64,000 bases of DNA from Pseudocolwellia sp. AS88 (lineage in GTDB: Bacteria > Pseudomonadota > Gammaproteobacteria > Enterobacterales > Alteromonadaceae). Position 1 is the stretch's first letter; each line of letters starts with the position of its first letter. A model generated the notes under the pieces. That model did no database searches, was not told where the DNA came from, and worked only from the letters and a program-made list of their open reading frames with translations. A program made the position numbers and the translations under genes. The DNA is taken from positions 1 through 64,000 of the forward strand of contig NZ_JAUPEC010000024.1 in the NCBI RefSeq assembly GCF_030551755.1. The letters run 5' to 3'. Positions 1-9,171 of this stretch are shown here, one piece after another.

Positions 1-103
1 CATAAATGCTTAACTAAACCTTTCAAAACTTTCACTTGGCTTTCCATATGAAGTGAACTAAGTATTTCCTATACTTACCTTCTCTTGGTTCCCCTTAAGA
101 AGT

Positions 104-138
104 GGAGCGCATTCTAACGATCTTTTTGATCCAAGCAA
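104..138 (-). promoter_or_regulatory. rRNA-type promoter reading off the left edge
   Basis: On the minus strand there is a -35-like TTGCTT (133-138), a 16-nt spacer and a -10 TAGAAT (111-116). It is followed at once by the GC-rich discriminator GCGCTCC (104-110). An A/T-rich stretch of A-tracts lies upstream (about 139-200), like an UP element. TAGAAT followed by GCGC is the usual look of stringently controlled rRNA promoters in gammaproteobacteria. Transcription would run leftwards through an uncoded leader containing a 7-bp inverted repeat (31-37 with 51-57) that could be a boxB-type hairpin. The 16S gene itself would lie outside the window, so the identity is inferred. A tRNA operon promoter is the main alternative. 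Confidence 0.55.
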
Positions 139-365
139 GCTTTATTTCATATTTTCTTTGATTTTTTGTTTGTTTGCTCCTTTAATATACACTTTGATTG
201 TTTTTCTTACATTAACACCCGATCTTTTGTTTATAACGGTTTGCTTTTATATACGTATTTAATTTAATTGAATAAAAATACCACTATATAGTTGCACATT
301 AAAAAAAGCTGGGTAACATGGAATTGCATTTTATAAATTTTAAAAATAATAATTAGGTATTCATT
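139..365. other. AT-rich intergenic region before the RRM gene
   Basis: No coding region or RNA gene is evident here. The stretch is strongly A/T-rich. It probably combines the upstream element of the leftward promoter with the promoter of the rightward RRM gene. A weak ribosome-binding site (AGG at 356-358) precedes the ATG at 366. Confidence 0.4.
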
Positions 366-812
366 ATGAAATCCCCTCAAATATCAACAGTAATTACTGC
401 ATTAGTTTTTTCTGGTTTAGCGTTCTTTGTTTTTAGTTTAATTGAACCTACCCAAACAACAGTTGCTATCGCTATTTTCATTATTGCTTTAGTTAGTCCT
501 TTAATAAGTTTTGATGGTACATCTGAAAGTGTTGTTTCAGATGATGTTAAAACACTTTATGTAGGTAACCTTCCATATAGAGCAAATGAAGCTGCTGTTA
601 GAGAATTATTTTCTACTGTTGGTCAAGTTCATTCAGTTCGTTTAATGAAAGATAAACATACGGGTAAGAGACGTGGCTTTGGTTTTGTTGAAATGTCAGC
701 TAGTGACACAGATAAAGCAGTAGAAGCATTAAATGATCAAGAATTCCAACAACGAACTTTAAAAGTTAGAGAAGCTAAAGAACGTCCAGAAAAAGATTCT
801 GAAGCAGAATAA
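366..812 (+). CDS. Membrane-anchored RRM RNA-binding protein
   Basis: The first 50 or so residues contain two hydrophobic segments (about 8-25 and 31-49) with a short turn, predicting a hairpin membrane anchor. A single RNA recognition motif follows at about 62-138. Its RNP2 (LYVGNL) and RNP1 (RGFGFVEM) strands are both intact, so it should bind single-stranded RNA. The tail is short and charged (KERPEKDSEAE). Small RRM proteins of this kind are common in marine gammaproteobacteria and often cold-associated, but their targets are mostly unknown. The gene stands alone, and a hairpin follows its stop. The RNA-binding role is firm from motifs. Membrane tethering is inferred from hydropathy. Confidence 0.85.
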   Translation: MKSPQISTVITALVFSGLAFFVFSLIEPTQTTVAIAIFIIALVSPLISFDGTSESVVSDDVKTLYVGNLPYRANEAAVRELFSTVGQVHSVRLMKDKHTGKRRGFGFVEMSASDTDKAVEALNDQEFQQRTLKVREAKERPEKDSEAE

Positions 813-820
813 TTATATTT

Positions 821-848
821 CGCCTACACAGTATTTATTGTGTAGGCG
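821..848 (+). terminator. Hairpin after the RRM gene
   Basis: A perfect 10-bp inverted repeat (CGCCTACACA / TGTGTAGGCG) with an 8-nt loop lies 8 bases after the stop codon. The U-tract is poor, so termination strength is uncertain. Confidence 0.6.
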
Positions 849-1017
849 TATTCCCTTCTGTTAAACCATTATCTAATCTATTTAATCTTTCTATTTTTTA
901 TTTAACTTCTCTTTTATCTTCACACATCATTCTTATTGTTTATCCATTTAACACTAGACAAAATAGTTACTCGCGCTAAAATCTGCCCTCATTTTAAAAT
1001 CAGTATTAAGGTATGTC

Positions 1018-2112
1018 ATGTTTAGTCATATAAATCCCAGTAATTATTCTCAGCAGTTAGAGGATAAAAAGAATGACATTGCACATTTATTTTCTAATTA
1101 TGACCTACCAACCTTAGATGTTTTTGAATCTGAGCCAATCAATTATCGTTATAGAGCTGAGTTTAGGATCTGGCACGAAGGTGATGATCTTTATTACATA
1201 ATGTTTAATAGTGAAACGAAAGAGAAATATAAGGTTGAATACTTCCCTGTAGCCTCTCAACTTATTAATCAGTGTATGTCGCAACTATTAATTGAAATTA
1301 AAGATAACGAGTTATTGAGGCAACGCTTGTTCCAGGTTGATTTCTTATCGAGTAAAAGCGGTGAGATTCTAATTAGCCTGCTCTATCACAAACAGTTATG
1401 TGATAAGTGGGAAATAGAAGCAGAGCAATTAATTGATAGATTATCTTCTATTGCACCAATCAATATTATTGGGCGTGCTAGAAAACAAAAAGTGATCTTG
1501 CATAAAGATTATTTAATGGAAAAGTTAACGGTTGGTAAGCAATCATATATATACCATCAAGTTGAAAATAGTTTCACTCAACCAAATGCTTCTGTTAATG
1601 AGAAGATGTTACTTTGGGCTCAGGAAGCAACGTTAAATTCTCATGGTGATTTGATTGAATTATATTGCGGTAATGGTAACTTTAGTATTGCTTTGGCTCA
1701 AAACTTTGATCGTGTTTTAGGTACTGAGATTTCTAAATCTTCAGTAAAGTCAGCTCAAGTTAATATTGCAGAGAACAATTTAGATAATATACATATAGTA
1801 AGAATGTCGAGTGAGGAATTCAGCCAAGCAATGAATGGTGAACGTAAATTCAGACGTTTGGAAGGTTTCGATTTAACCGCTTATAATTACGATACTGTGT
1901 TAGTTGATCCTCCTAGAGCCGGCTTAGATCCTGATAGTATTGAGTTAGTGAGTCGATTTAACAAGATTATTTATATTTCGTGTAATCCGAATACTTTGCA
2001 TGAAAACCTATCACATTTAGTTAAAACACATAAAATTGAGCAATTTGCTTTGTTTGATCAATTCCCGTACACCCATCATGTTGAAACAGGTGTAATTCTA
2101 ACTAAACTTTAG
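1018..2112 (+). CDS. trmA: tRNA (uracil-54-C5)-methyltransferase TrmA
   Basis: S-adenosylmethionine-dependent enzyme that makes 5-methyluridine (ribothymidine) at position 54 of the tRNA T-loop. The 364-residue length matches TrmA, which lacks the TRAM domain of RlmD. Visible motifs are the substrate-side FTQPN region, the SAM-binding segment [21 protein letters not shown], the nucleophile loop ISCNPNTL with its catalytic Cys, and a C-terminal HHVETGVIL with the conserved Glu. An AAGG ribosome-binding site precedes the ATG. It converges on fabR with an 11-bp overlap of coding ends. The same trmA-fabR neighbourhood exists in E. coli (with yijD between), which supports both calls. Confidence 0.97.
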   Translation: MFSHINPSNYSQQLEDKKNDIAHLFSNYDLPTLDVFESEPINYRYRAEFRIWHEGDDLYYIMFNSETKEKYKVEYFPVASQLINQCMSQLLIEIKDNELLRQRLFQVDFLSSKSGEILISLLYHKQLCDKWEIEAEQLIDRLSSIAPINIIGRARKQKVILHKDYLMEKLTVGKQSYIYHQVENSFTQPNASVNEKMLLWAQEATLNSHGDLIELYCGNGNFSIALAQNFDRVLGTEISKSSVKSAQVNIAENNLDNIHIVRMSSEEFSQAMNGERKFRRLEGFDLTAYNYDTVLVDPPRAGLDPDSIELVSRFNKIIYISCNPNTLHENLSHLVKTHKIEQFALFDQFPYTHHVETGVILTKL

Positions 2113-2737
2113 TTTTAATTTTTAATAACTCTGTTCTCCCATTAAATTCAGTAGCACCTTTAGCAATAAAGCGGAGCTGCTGAATAGTTCTATTGGCTAA
2201 CTGTTCATAATCTTTTGCTTCTATATCTAATGCATCAGATCCCGCACTAAATACAATAGTAACAGCAGCATTTGCTTGTAAGTAGGCAACTTCAGCATCC
2301 AGCTTATTTACTTGTTGAAGGTAATCACATAACTCCATAGTAAAATAACGTATTTCGCGGTTCACCGCTGCCCTAAATGCAGGAGAAGTACCAGAACGCT
2401 CTCGTAATAGTAATCTGAATATATTGCCGTTGTTCTCAATGAACTCCATAAAAGTAATTACAGATATTTGAATAACTGAACCACCTTTCTCTATTCTTTG
2501 CCGTGCTTGTCGCATTAGTTGTCTGAGCGTTAACCCTGCCTCATCGACTAAAGTTAATCCTAATTCATCCATATCAGTGAAGTGACGATAAAAAGAAGTT
2601 GGCGCTAATCCAGCTTCTTTTGCTACTTCTCTTAAACTTAAACTGGAAAAGCTTTTCTCGCTACTTAACTGCCCTAACGCAGCATCAATTAGCTGACGAC
2701 GAGTTTTTTCTTTTTGTTGGGCGCGGATACCACTCAT
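2102..2737 (-). CDS. fabR: TetR-family fatty acid regulator FabR
   Basis: Repressor of unsaturated fatty acid genes. The N-terminal TetR helix-turn-helix (about residues 8-55) includes [20 protein letters not shown], essentially the FabR/YijC recognition helix region. The 211 residues match the E. coli protein (about 215). The remaining helical domain should bind acyl-ACP or acyl-CoA. It is divergent from a fatty acid desaturase, with a palindromic operator-like site between them, so it likely represses that gene and possibly itself. Its 3' end overlaps the trmA 3' end by 11 bp, so the two genes share their ends without a separate terminator. Confidence 0.93.
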   Translation of the reverse strand: MSGIRAQQKEKTRRQLIDAALGQLSSEKSFSSLSLREVAKEAGLAPTSFYRHFTDMDELGLTLVDEAGLTLRQLMRQARQRIEKGGSVIQISVITFMEFIENNGNIFRLLLRERSGTSPAFRAAVNREIRYFTMELCDYLQQVNKLDAEVAYLQANAAVTIVFSAGSDALDIEAKDYEQLANRTIQQLRFIAKGATEFNGRTELLKIKTKV

Positions 2738-2838
2738 TGATAAATAACCTAAAAATATAGAGAATTGTAATTATAATACTATTAACACGCTCTAATATAC
2801 ATATTCCACTTGACGTATGTACAGTGATGAATAAAAAT

Positions 2839-2856
2839 AGTGTACACGCGTACGCT
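2839..2856. promoter_or_regulatory. Probable FabR operator
   Basis: The 18-mer AGTGTACACGCGTACGCT is an imperfect palindrome of the form AGYGTACRC/GYGTACRCT. It resembles known FabR sites, which carry AGCGTAC-type half-sites. It sits between fabR and the desaturase start at 2888, where it could cover the desaturase promoter or 5' leader. Assignment to FabR rests on position and pattern only. Confidence 0.6.
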
Positions 2857-2887
2857 GAATTCTTATTACTATAGCTTGGAAAAATCC

Positions 2888-4006
2888 ATGAATAAACCAC
2901 CAATCATTTGGTTAAATGTTTTTGTTTTCATTATTACTTTTTTAGTTGCTGCAATAGCAGTGCCTTACAGAGCTTTCACACACGGCTTTGATTCTGCAGA
3001 AATTATTTTCGCACTTTTATGCTTTATCTATTGTGGAATGTCTATTACTGCGGGATATCATAGATTATGGTCTCATAGAACGTATCAAGCTCATTGGAGC
3101 TTCAGACTTATTTTCGCTATTGGCGGAGCCTTTGCACTACAAAATAGTATTTTGCATTGGTCTTCAGACCACCGTGTTCACCATAAACATGTAGATAACA
3201 ATGATGTTGACCCTTATTCGGCGAAGAAAGGCTTTTGGTATTCACATATTGGTTGGATGATAAGACGCTACAATCCTGAAACATATTCTGATTATTCTAA
3301 TGTAAGAGATTTGCAAAAAGATAAGATTGTTATGTGGCAGCACAAAAATTATTTACTTTTATCTCTTGTGACTAATTTTGGTATTCCTATTATATTTGGT
3401 GTTATTAATGGCGATATTTTGAATGCTATTTTACTTGTAGGTTTTCTCCGTTTAGTTTTAAACCATCACACTACATTTTTTATTAATTCATTAGCTCATA
3501 TCTGGGGTAAGCAAACTTACACTGATAAAAACACAGCTCGTGATAATGGCTTTCTAGCATTTTTTACTTTTGGTGAGGGTTACCATAATTATCATCATAT
3601 TTTTGAAAATGATTATAGAAATGGTATCCGATGGTGGGATTTTGACCCTACTAAATGGTTGATAAAATCAGGTGAATATTTGGGGTTAACTTCTAACTTG
3701 AGAAAAACACCTCAAGAGAAAATTGAGAAAGCACGTATCAAAATGGTTTTACAAAAGAGCCAACGTAAACTGAAATATCATCCAAATGGTGATCAGTTAT
3801 TAGAAGCTTTACAACACGAATATGATGCACTGATTTTAAAAATTAATGCATTTTATGAAGTGAGAAAAAACATTCTAACTGCCAGAAGAAACAACCTAAT
3901 TAAAAATGTTGAAGATTCAGAGCTTTTTACACAATACAAAGAACTAAAGAATCATTTAACAACTCAGCAAAAAAGTTGGCAAATGTTTCTAGCTGAGTTG
4001 GCATAA
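2888..4006 (+). CDS. Membrane acyl-lipid/acyl-CoA delta-9-type fatty acid desaturase
   Basis: Di-iron membrane desaturase that introduces a double bond into acyl chains, likely tuning membrane fluidity in the cold. The three histidine boxes are present: HRLWSH, a HRVHHKH-type box and YHNYHH. Hydrophobic helices surround them. I start at ATG 2888 (MNKPPIIW), which follows a GGAAAA sequence, rather than at an in-frame ATG 48 bases upstream that would cover the operator. The last 120 or so residues are a charged, helix-rich extension with coiled-coil character beyond the usual desaturase end. It sits beside fabR and a FabR-like site, so repression by FabR is likely. Exact regiospecificity and substrate (phospholipid or CoA) cannot be told. 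Confidence 0.9.
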   Translation: MNKPPIIWLNVFVFIITFLVAAIAVPYRAFTHGFDSAEIIFALLCFIYCGMSITAGYHRLWSHRTYQAHWSFRLIFAIGGAFALQNSILHWSSDHRVHHKHVDNNDVDPYSAKKGFWYSHIGWMIRRYNPETYSDYSNVRDLQKDKIVMWQHKNYLLLSLVTNFGIPIIFGVINGDILNAILLVGFLRLVLNHHTTFFINSLAHIWGKQTYTDKNTARDNGFLAFFTFGEGYHNYHHIFENDYRNGIRWWDFDPTKWLIKSGEYLGLTSNLRKTPQEKIEKARIKMVLQKSQRKLKYHPNGDQLLEALQHEYDALILKINAFYEVRKNILTARRNNLIKNVEDSELFTQYKELKNHLTTQQKSWQMFLAELA

Positions 4007-4065
4007 AGCTTCAGCGTTAGCTAATATTAATATTCATCATAGTTAGCGGTACAAAAGAGAGATTA

Positions 4066-4548
4066 ATGAAATATTTATTTTTTTTATTGATGTTCAGTTT
4101 TCAATGTACCGCTAATACTTTCCACCATATTTATTTAACAACTCAAGCCGAAACAAAACACAAAAATATTAATCCAAGCCTTTCAAATTGTGGTCGCCTA
4201 AGAGCACATCAACTATCTACATTATTAAGTTATTCTGAAATTGAACGTATATATAGTACAACTGAACGAAGTACGATGGAAACAGCTAATCCTTTGGCAA
4301 CAAGAAATGGAATACCTGTAAAAATATTTACTGAGAAACTATTAGACAGTTTAGCGGTAACGGTAATGCAAGAAACTAAAAATGTGTTAATTGTTGCAGA
4401 CCAAGGAACAATTGAATTTCTTGTTGAATTTATAAGTGATCATAAAATTAATACAACAGAAAAAAATAAACATACCATTTTGTATCAAATCACCATAACC
4501 GACGAGCATCAGATTGTAACGGCCTTAAAGCAACCTTTAGAGTGTTAA
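4066..4548 (+). CDS. Exported histidine phosphatase-fold protein lacking catalytic residues
   Basis: A 160-residue protein with a signal peptide (about 1-16, hydrophobic MKYLFFLLMFSF). The body follows the SixA/phosphoglycerate mutase-like pattern: a first beta strand, then NPSLSNCGRLRAHQLS, IERIYSTTERSTMETA, and a late strand NVLIVADQGTIEFLV. However, the catalytic RHA(E) motif reads TQA(E), and the second histidine motif (normally GH) reads AD. Both active-site histidines and the first arginine are therefore missing, while the fold-defining residues persist. It is probably a periplasmic pseudophosphatase or binding protein. It lies between the desaturase and degS and may share a promoter with neither. 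Function is unknown. Confidence 0.7.
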   Translation: MKYLFFLLMFSFQCTANTFHHIYLTTQAETKHKNINPSLSNCGRLRAHQLSTLLSYSEIERIYSTTERSTMETANPLATRNGIPVKIFTEKLLDSLAVTVMQETKNVLIVADQGTIEFLVEFISDHKINTTEKNKHTILYQITITDEHQIVTALKQPLEC

Positions 4549-4655
4549 CATTTAACCAAAATGTTGTGTTTTAAGCTCCATAGCTTATTTCATTTATTTA
4601 TTGTCTCGCGTATTTTATGGTACGATTTACAAAAGCCTAATTAGACTATAATCCA

Positions 4656-5726
4656 TTGAAATTTATCTCATCTTTAAAATATATTATCCACTCTGCTTTC
4701 TATGGCGTTGTTATCGCTATTGCTCTAATTTTGTTATTTCCACATTTGAGAGATAGCAGCTTTTCAGGTATTGAATTTTTCAATCCTCCAGAACCAGTTG
4801 TTCAACCATTGTCTTATGCTAAGGCAGTGCAAAATGCAGGACCATCTGTTGTTAATATTTATTCTGAAGAAATTCAAACATCTCAAGGATATGGGAGAAA
4901 AGCATCAAGCAGTATTAGCTTAGGTTCAGGTGTAATAATGGATAGTGCTGGTTACATATTAACGAATTATCATGTTGTTCAAAATGCCAATTCAATCATA
5001 GTGTTATTACAAACAGGGCAATCTCTTTCTGCTGAGTTAATTGGCTTCGATATATACACTGATCTAGCTGTATTAAAAGTAAATGCTATCAACCTCCCAG
5101 TTATTCCACAGCGCGAAGGGCTAATCTCTCGTGCTGGTGATGTAGTTTTAGCAATAGGTAACCCACTTAATTTAGGGCAAACCATCACACAAGGTATTAT
5201 AAGTGCAACAGGTCGTAATGGCGGTGGTCTAAGTATCACTAGTTATTTAGAGTTTTTACAAATGGATGCCGCTATTAATGATGGTAATTCTGGTGGTGCA
5301 CTAATTAATACTAATGGTGAATTAGTAGGTATCAATTCTCGCAAATTTATCGACCAGAAGCATAACATTCAAGGTATTTTCTTTGCTGTGCCTTATAAAC
5401 TTGCTCATAAGGTTATGCAAAAAATCATAGCAACAGGTCGAGTTACTCGCGGTTGGCTAGGTGTTTCAACTAACTCAACTAGAGCGGGTGAAATAGGAAT
5501 AACTATTGAAGCAATTGATCCTAATAGCCCAGCTCAGAAATCAGGTCTTCTTCCTGGCGATACCATTCTAAAAATATCAGATACACCAATTACTTCTGTT
5601 GCCCAGGCATTAGATCTCGTTGCTGAAACAATTCCAGGGACCTCATTAGTTTTTAATGTATCTCGTAAGAAGAAGTTGATGAATATATCGGTAACGATTG
5701 AAGAGAAAGTAGATACGTTTAAATAG
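4656..5726 (+). CDS. degS: Inner-membrane serine endoprotease DegS
   Basis: Site-1 protease of the sigma-E envelope stress cascade. It cuts the periplasmic face of RseA when its PDZ domain senses unfolded outer-membrane proteins. One N-terminal membrane anchor is visible (about residues 12-30) in place of a cleaved signal peptide. The trypsin-like domain has the triad His106 (NYHVV), Asp136 (YTDLAVL) and Ser212 (GNSGGAL). A single PDZ domain occupies about 255-345. At 356 residues it matches E. coli DegS (355), not the two-PDZ DegP/DegQ. The start is TTG at 4656. No in-frame ATG exists before the catalytic domain. DegQ, often adjacent, is absent here. Confidence 0.93.
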   Translation: MKFISSLKYIIHSAFYGVVIAIALILLFPHLRDSSFSGIEFFNPPEPVVQPLSYAKAVQNAGPSVVNIYSEEIQTSQGYGRKASSSISLGSGVIMDSAGYILTNYHVVQNANSIIVLLQTGQSLSAELIGFDIYTDLAVLKVNAINLPVIPQREGLISRAGDVVLAIGNPLNLGQTITQGIISATGRNGGGLSITSYLEFLQMDAAINDGNSGGALINTNGELVGINSRKFIDQKHNIQGIFFAVPYKLAHKVMQKIIATGRVTRGWLGVSTNSTRAGEIGITIEAIDPNSPAQKSGLLPGDTILKISDTPITSVAQALDLVAETIPGTSLVFNVSRKKKLMNISVTIEEKVDTFK

Positions 5727-5738
5727 AGGTTTAATAAA

Positions 5739-5771
5739 AAAGGATAAGAGTTCACAAACTCATTATCCTTT
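5739..5771 (+). terminator. Hairpin after degS
   Basis: AAAGGATAA pairs perfectly with TTATCCTTT. An inner GAGTT/AACTC stem lies around a CACA loop with one bulged A. It lies 13 bases after the degS stop. The U-run is short. Confidence 0.65.
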
Positions 5772-5852
5772 GATAATCACGGTTAGTCCAACTCGGGATA
5801 ATGAATCTATCAACACCAATAAACAGAATGATTTATCAATAGATTAAAAGAA

Positions 5853-5949
5853 CTACCAGAGCACTTTGCATGTAATATAATTACTCAATACTGGTAGCTT
5901 TATGCCTAACAACTAAATACCTACATCCATGTAGGCAACAATGTTAGGC
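5853..5949. repeat. Nested palindromic repeat element (REP/MITE-like)
   Basis: Three inverted repeats lie in the 319-bp gap between degS and murA: CTACCAG/CTGGTAG (5853-5859, 5891-5897), and GCCTAACA/TGTTAGGC (5904-5911, 5942-5949) enclosing CCTACAT-cc-ATGTAGG (5920-5935). The inner unit with its flank ATGTAGGCAACAATG recurs in variant form near 53833-53920, suggesting a dispersed family. No coding capacity is seen. The rest of the gap shows nothing else. Confidence 0.6.
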
Positions 5950-6045
5950 TTAAAAATAACTTATTGAGTCACTTTGCTTAACCCAAGTTGAGGTTAACTT
6001 ACAAATTTACTCTAAGATCTGAGTAAAGCTTTATCAACAAACCGA

Positions 6046-7317
<1,272 letters not shown>

Positions 7318-7328
7318 TTATATTAAAT

Positions 7329-7586
7329 TTATAGAGGGAGATTAAACATTTTTTCACGCTGCCATTCGGTCGTGGTAAATGTTTTTATAGTTACAGCGTG
7401 TATCGCACCTTCTTTAATTGCTTCTGACAAAGGTGAATAGATTGTTTGTTGTTTTTTTACTCGGCTTAAGTCACCAAGAAAATCAGCAATTGCGATAACT
7501 TTACATTGAGAACCGTCAAATTTCACATGAAGTTCATCAAGTTCAACTGCATCATTTATTAATTTTTCTATATCTGAATTTTCCAC
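7329..7586 (-). CDS. ibaG: BolA-family protein IbaG
   Basis: Small BolA/IbaG protein of 85 residues. Family members partner monothiol glutaredoxins in [2Fe-2S] cluster handling, and ibaG is linked to acid stress and envelope integrity. The BolA signature is visible in the segments VKFDGSQCKVIAIADFL, SRVKKQQTIYSPL and IHAVTIKTFT. The start is GTG at 7586 (MENSDIEK), which aligns with the E. coli start. It sits between mlaB and murA, the conserved location that gave it its early name yrbA. Confidence 0.93.
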   Translation of the reverse strand: MENSDIEKLINDAVELDELHVKFDGSQCKVIAIADFLGDLSRVKKQQTIYSPLSEAIKEGAIHAVTIKTFTTTEWQREKMFNLPL

Positions 7587-7633
7587 AGGGCTACCTTTAT
7601 TATGTGATTACTTTATTGTGAATCACATTTTTA

Positions 7634-7933
7634 TTAAATTTTGGTTGGAAGGAATAGATCAACCGCGCTTAGTTTTGCTAATTTTATCAAATCTGGCGGG
7701 ATATTGTGAAAACTTATTTCTGACTTTGTTTTATTAGCCTCTTCAACTAAGCATAAAAGCCAAGCAAGGCCTGCAGTATCAATTTTGCTGACACCGGCTA
7801 AATCTATAACAACATTTTTATTATGAAATGAATGCAGCGTTTTCTTCTCAAAAGCTGTATCTATAGTGAAAACAGAAAGCTCTCCATGAAAAGTAGCCAC
7901 ATCATTCTCATAAGTCCAATCTACGCTTGTCAT
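7634..7933 (-). CDS. mlaB: STAS-domain protein MlaB
   Basis: Cytoplasmic STAS subunit that stabilises and activates the MlaF ATPase in the MlaFEDB phospholipid transporter. At 99 residues it is a single STAS domain. It has the typical switch-loop region DLAGVSKIDTAGLAWLLCL with the conserved Asp-Thr-Ala-Gly core, which interacts with MlaF. It overlaps the mlaC stop by one base, implying translational coupling. Confidence 0.92.
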   Translation of the reverse strand: MTSVDWTYENDVATFHGELSVFTIDTAFEKKTLHSFHNKNVVIDLAGVSKIDTAGLAWLLCLVEEANKTKSEISFHNIPPDLIKLAKLSAVDLFLPTKI

Positions 7934-8631
7934 TAATTAATTCCGTCTTTAAAAACAATATCTTTACTGCTTTTTTCTATCAACATTTCAGTAACGTGAG
8001 GTAAACCTTTTTGACGAATAATACTAGATAACTCAGCCTGTTTACTATCAAGCAAACTCACACCTTCAGCCACCATATCATAGGCTTTCCAATCGTTTGT
8101 TTTTTTATTCTTACGCACTCTAAAGGAAATATTAATAGGTTCGCGTCCAGGTTCAATTACCGAGGTATTTACAGACACGATCTTTTCATTTTTTAACGTT
8201 TTAGCTGGTTCAAAAGTTACTTCTTGTTGCTTATACAAAGTAAATACTTGTGCATAAGAAGTAATTAGATAATCTCTAAAAACAGGTACAAAAGCCTTGC
8301 GTTCTTTTTCTGTTGTACTCTTAAAATTTTGAGCACCTATCACTTTGTATGCTGAATATTTATAATCAATATACGGCATCAATTCTTCATTCACTATATT
8401 CTTGAGCAAGTTAGGATTTTCTTGAATTGCAGACTGCTCATTAGAAAAGCGCTTAAATGTTTTTTCAGCAACTTTTCTGATCATCAAATACGGATTCTTC
8501 TTATCAACACGTTCACTTGCTTCAGGTTGATTAAAAATAGTAACCGATTGTATAGCCGATGTGTTTACATCATTAGCTAAAGCTGATGTCGCAATAAATA
8601 GTGGTAATACTGTTAAAAATTTCTTAATCAT
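7933..8631 (-). CDS. mlaC: Periplasmic phospholipid-binding protein MlaC
   Basis: Soluble shuttle that carries phospholipids between the outer-membrane MlaA-porin complex and the inner-membrane MlaFEDB complex. It has a clear signal peptide ending at ALA-ND (about residue 19), then the MlaC/Tgt2 domain. Its 232 residues are slightly longer than E. coli (211). The conserved segments YIDYKYSAYKVIG and FRDYLITSYAQVF are recognisable. It is the fourth gene of the mla operon, between mlaD and mlaB. Confidence 0.93.
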   Translation of the reverse strand: MIKKFLTVLPLFIATSALANDVNTSAIQSVTIFNQPEASERVDKKNPYLMIRKVAEKTFKRFSNEQSAIQENPNLLKNIVNEELMPYIDYKYSAYKVIGAQNFKSTTEKERKAFVPVFRDYLITSYAQVFTLYKQQEVTFEPAKTLKNEKIVSVNTSVIEPGREPINISFRVRKNKKTNDWKAYDMVAEGVSLLDSKQAELSSIIRQKGLPHVTEMLIEKSSKDIVFKDGIN

Positions 8632-8657
8632 AATAAACCTACTCTTACTCTTTCGAG

Positions 8658-9128
8658 TTAATCATCGCTTCCTTGGCCGAATAAAAACTGCCCAATAAGC
8701 TCTTCTAACACTAATGCTGGCTTAGTATCTTCGATAAAGTCGCCTGGCTCTAATGTTGCTACAGATTCATCAATAAATCCGGGTAATAAACCTATGTATT
8801 GTTCGCCTAATAAACCTGCAGTTAAAATTGAAACTGAAGTCGCTTCAGAAAACTTGTTATATTGTGCATCTAAATCTAAGGTCACAACAGGTGTATAATC
8901 TTCAGCATCTAGAGAAATATTACTTACTCTACCAACCAAAACGCCACCTACTTTAATCGGTGAGCGAACTTTTAAACCACCAATATTGTCGAACTTGGCA
9001 TAAAGTTGATAGGTTTCCCCACTACCTGAAATACCGCTATCTGCAACTTTTAATGACAACATTAATAAAGCTGCAATACCTAGAGCTGCAAAAAGCCCAA
9101 CCATTATTTCAATTTTTTTAGACAACAT
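8658..9128 (-). CDS. mlaD: MCE-domain phospholipid transporter subunit MlaD
   Basis: Inner-membrane anchored MCE protein that forms the hexameric periplasmic ring on MlaFEDB. One N-terminal transmembrane helix (about 7-27) is followed by the MCE domain, with GGLKVRSPIKVGGVLVGRV and the pore-loop area AGLLGEQYIGLLPG. I choose ATG 9128 (MLSKKIEIM), preceded by a GGTGAAAG Shine-Dalgarno-like run. In-frame GTG and TTG codons up to 12 bases upstream are less likely. The product is 156 residues against about 183 in E. coli, the difference being a shorter C-terminus. Confidence 0.93.
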   Translation of the reverse strand: MLSKKIEIMVGLFAALGIAALLMLSLKVADSGISGSGETYQLYAKFDNIGGLKVRSPIKVGGVLVGRVSNISLDAEDYTPVVTLDLDAQYNKFSEATSVSILTAGLLGEQYIGLLPGFIDESVATLEPGDFIEDTKPALVLEELIGQFLFGQGSDD

Positions 9129-9171
9129 GTCTTTCACCAACCAATAATAAAATGTAAATTCGTTATGTTTA

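Noticed and set aside
2685-2903. Minus-strand open frame overlapping the fabR-desaturase control region
   Set aside because: It covers the operator and both gene starts and has no recognisable domain.
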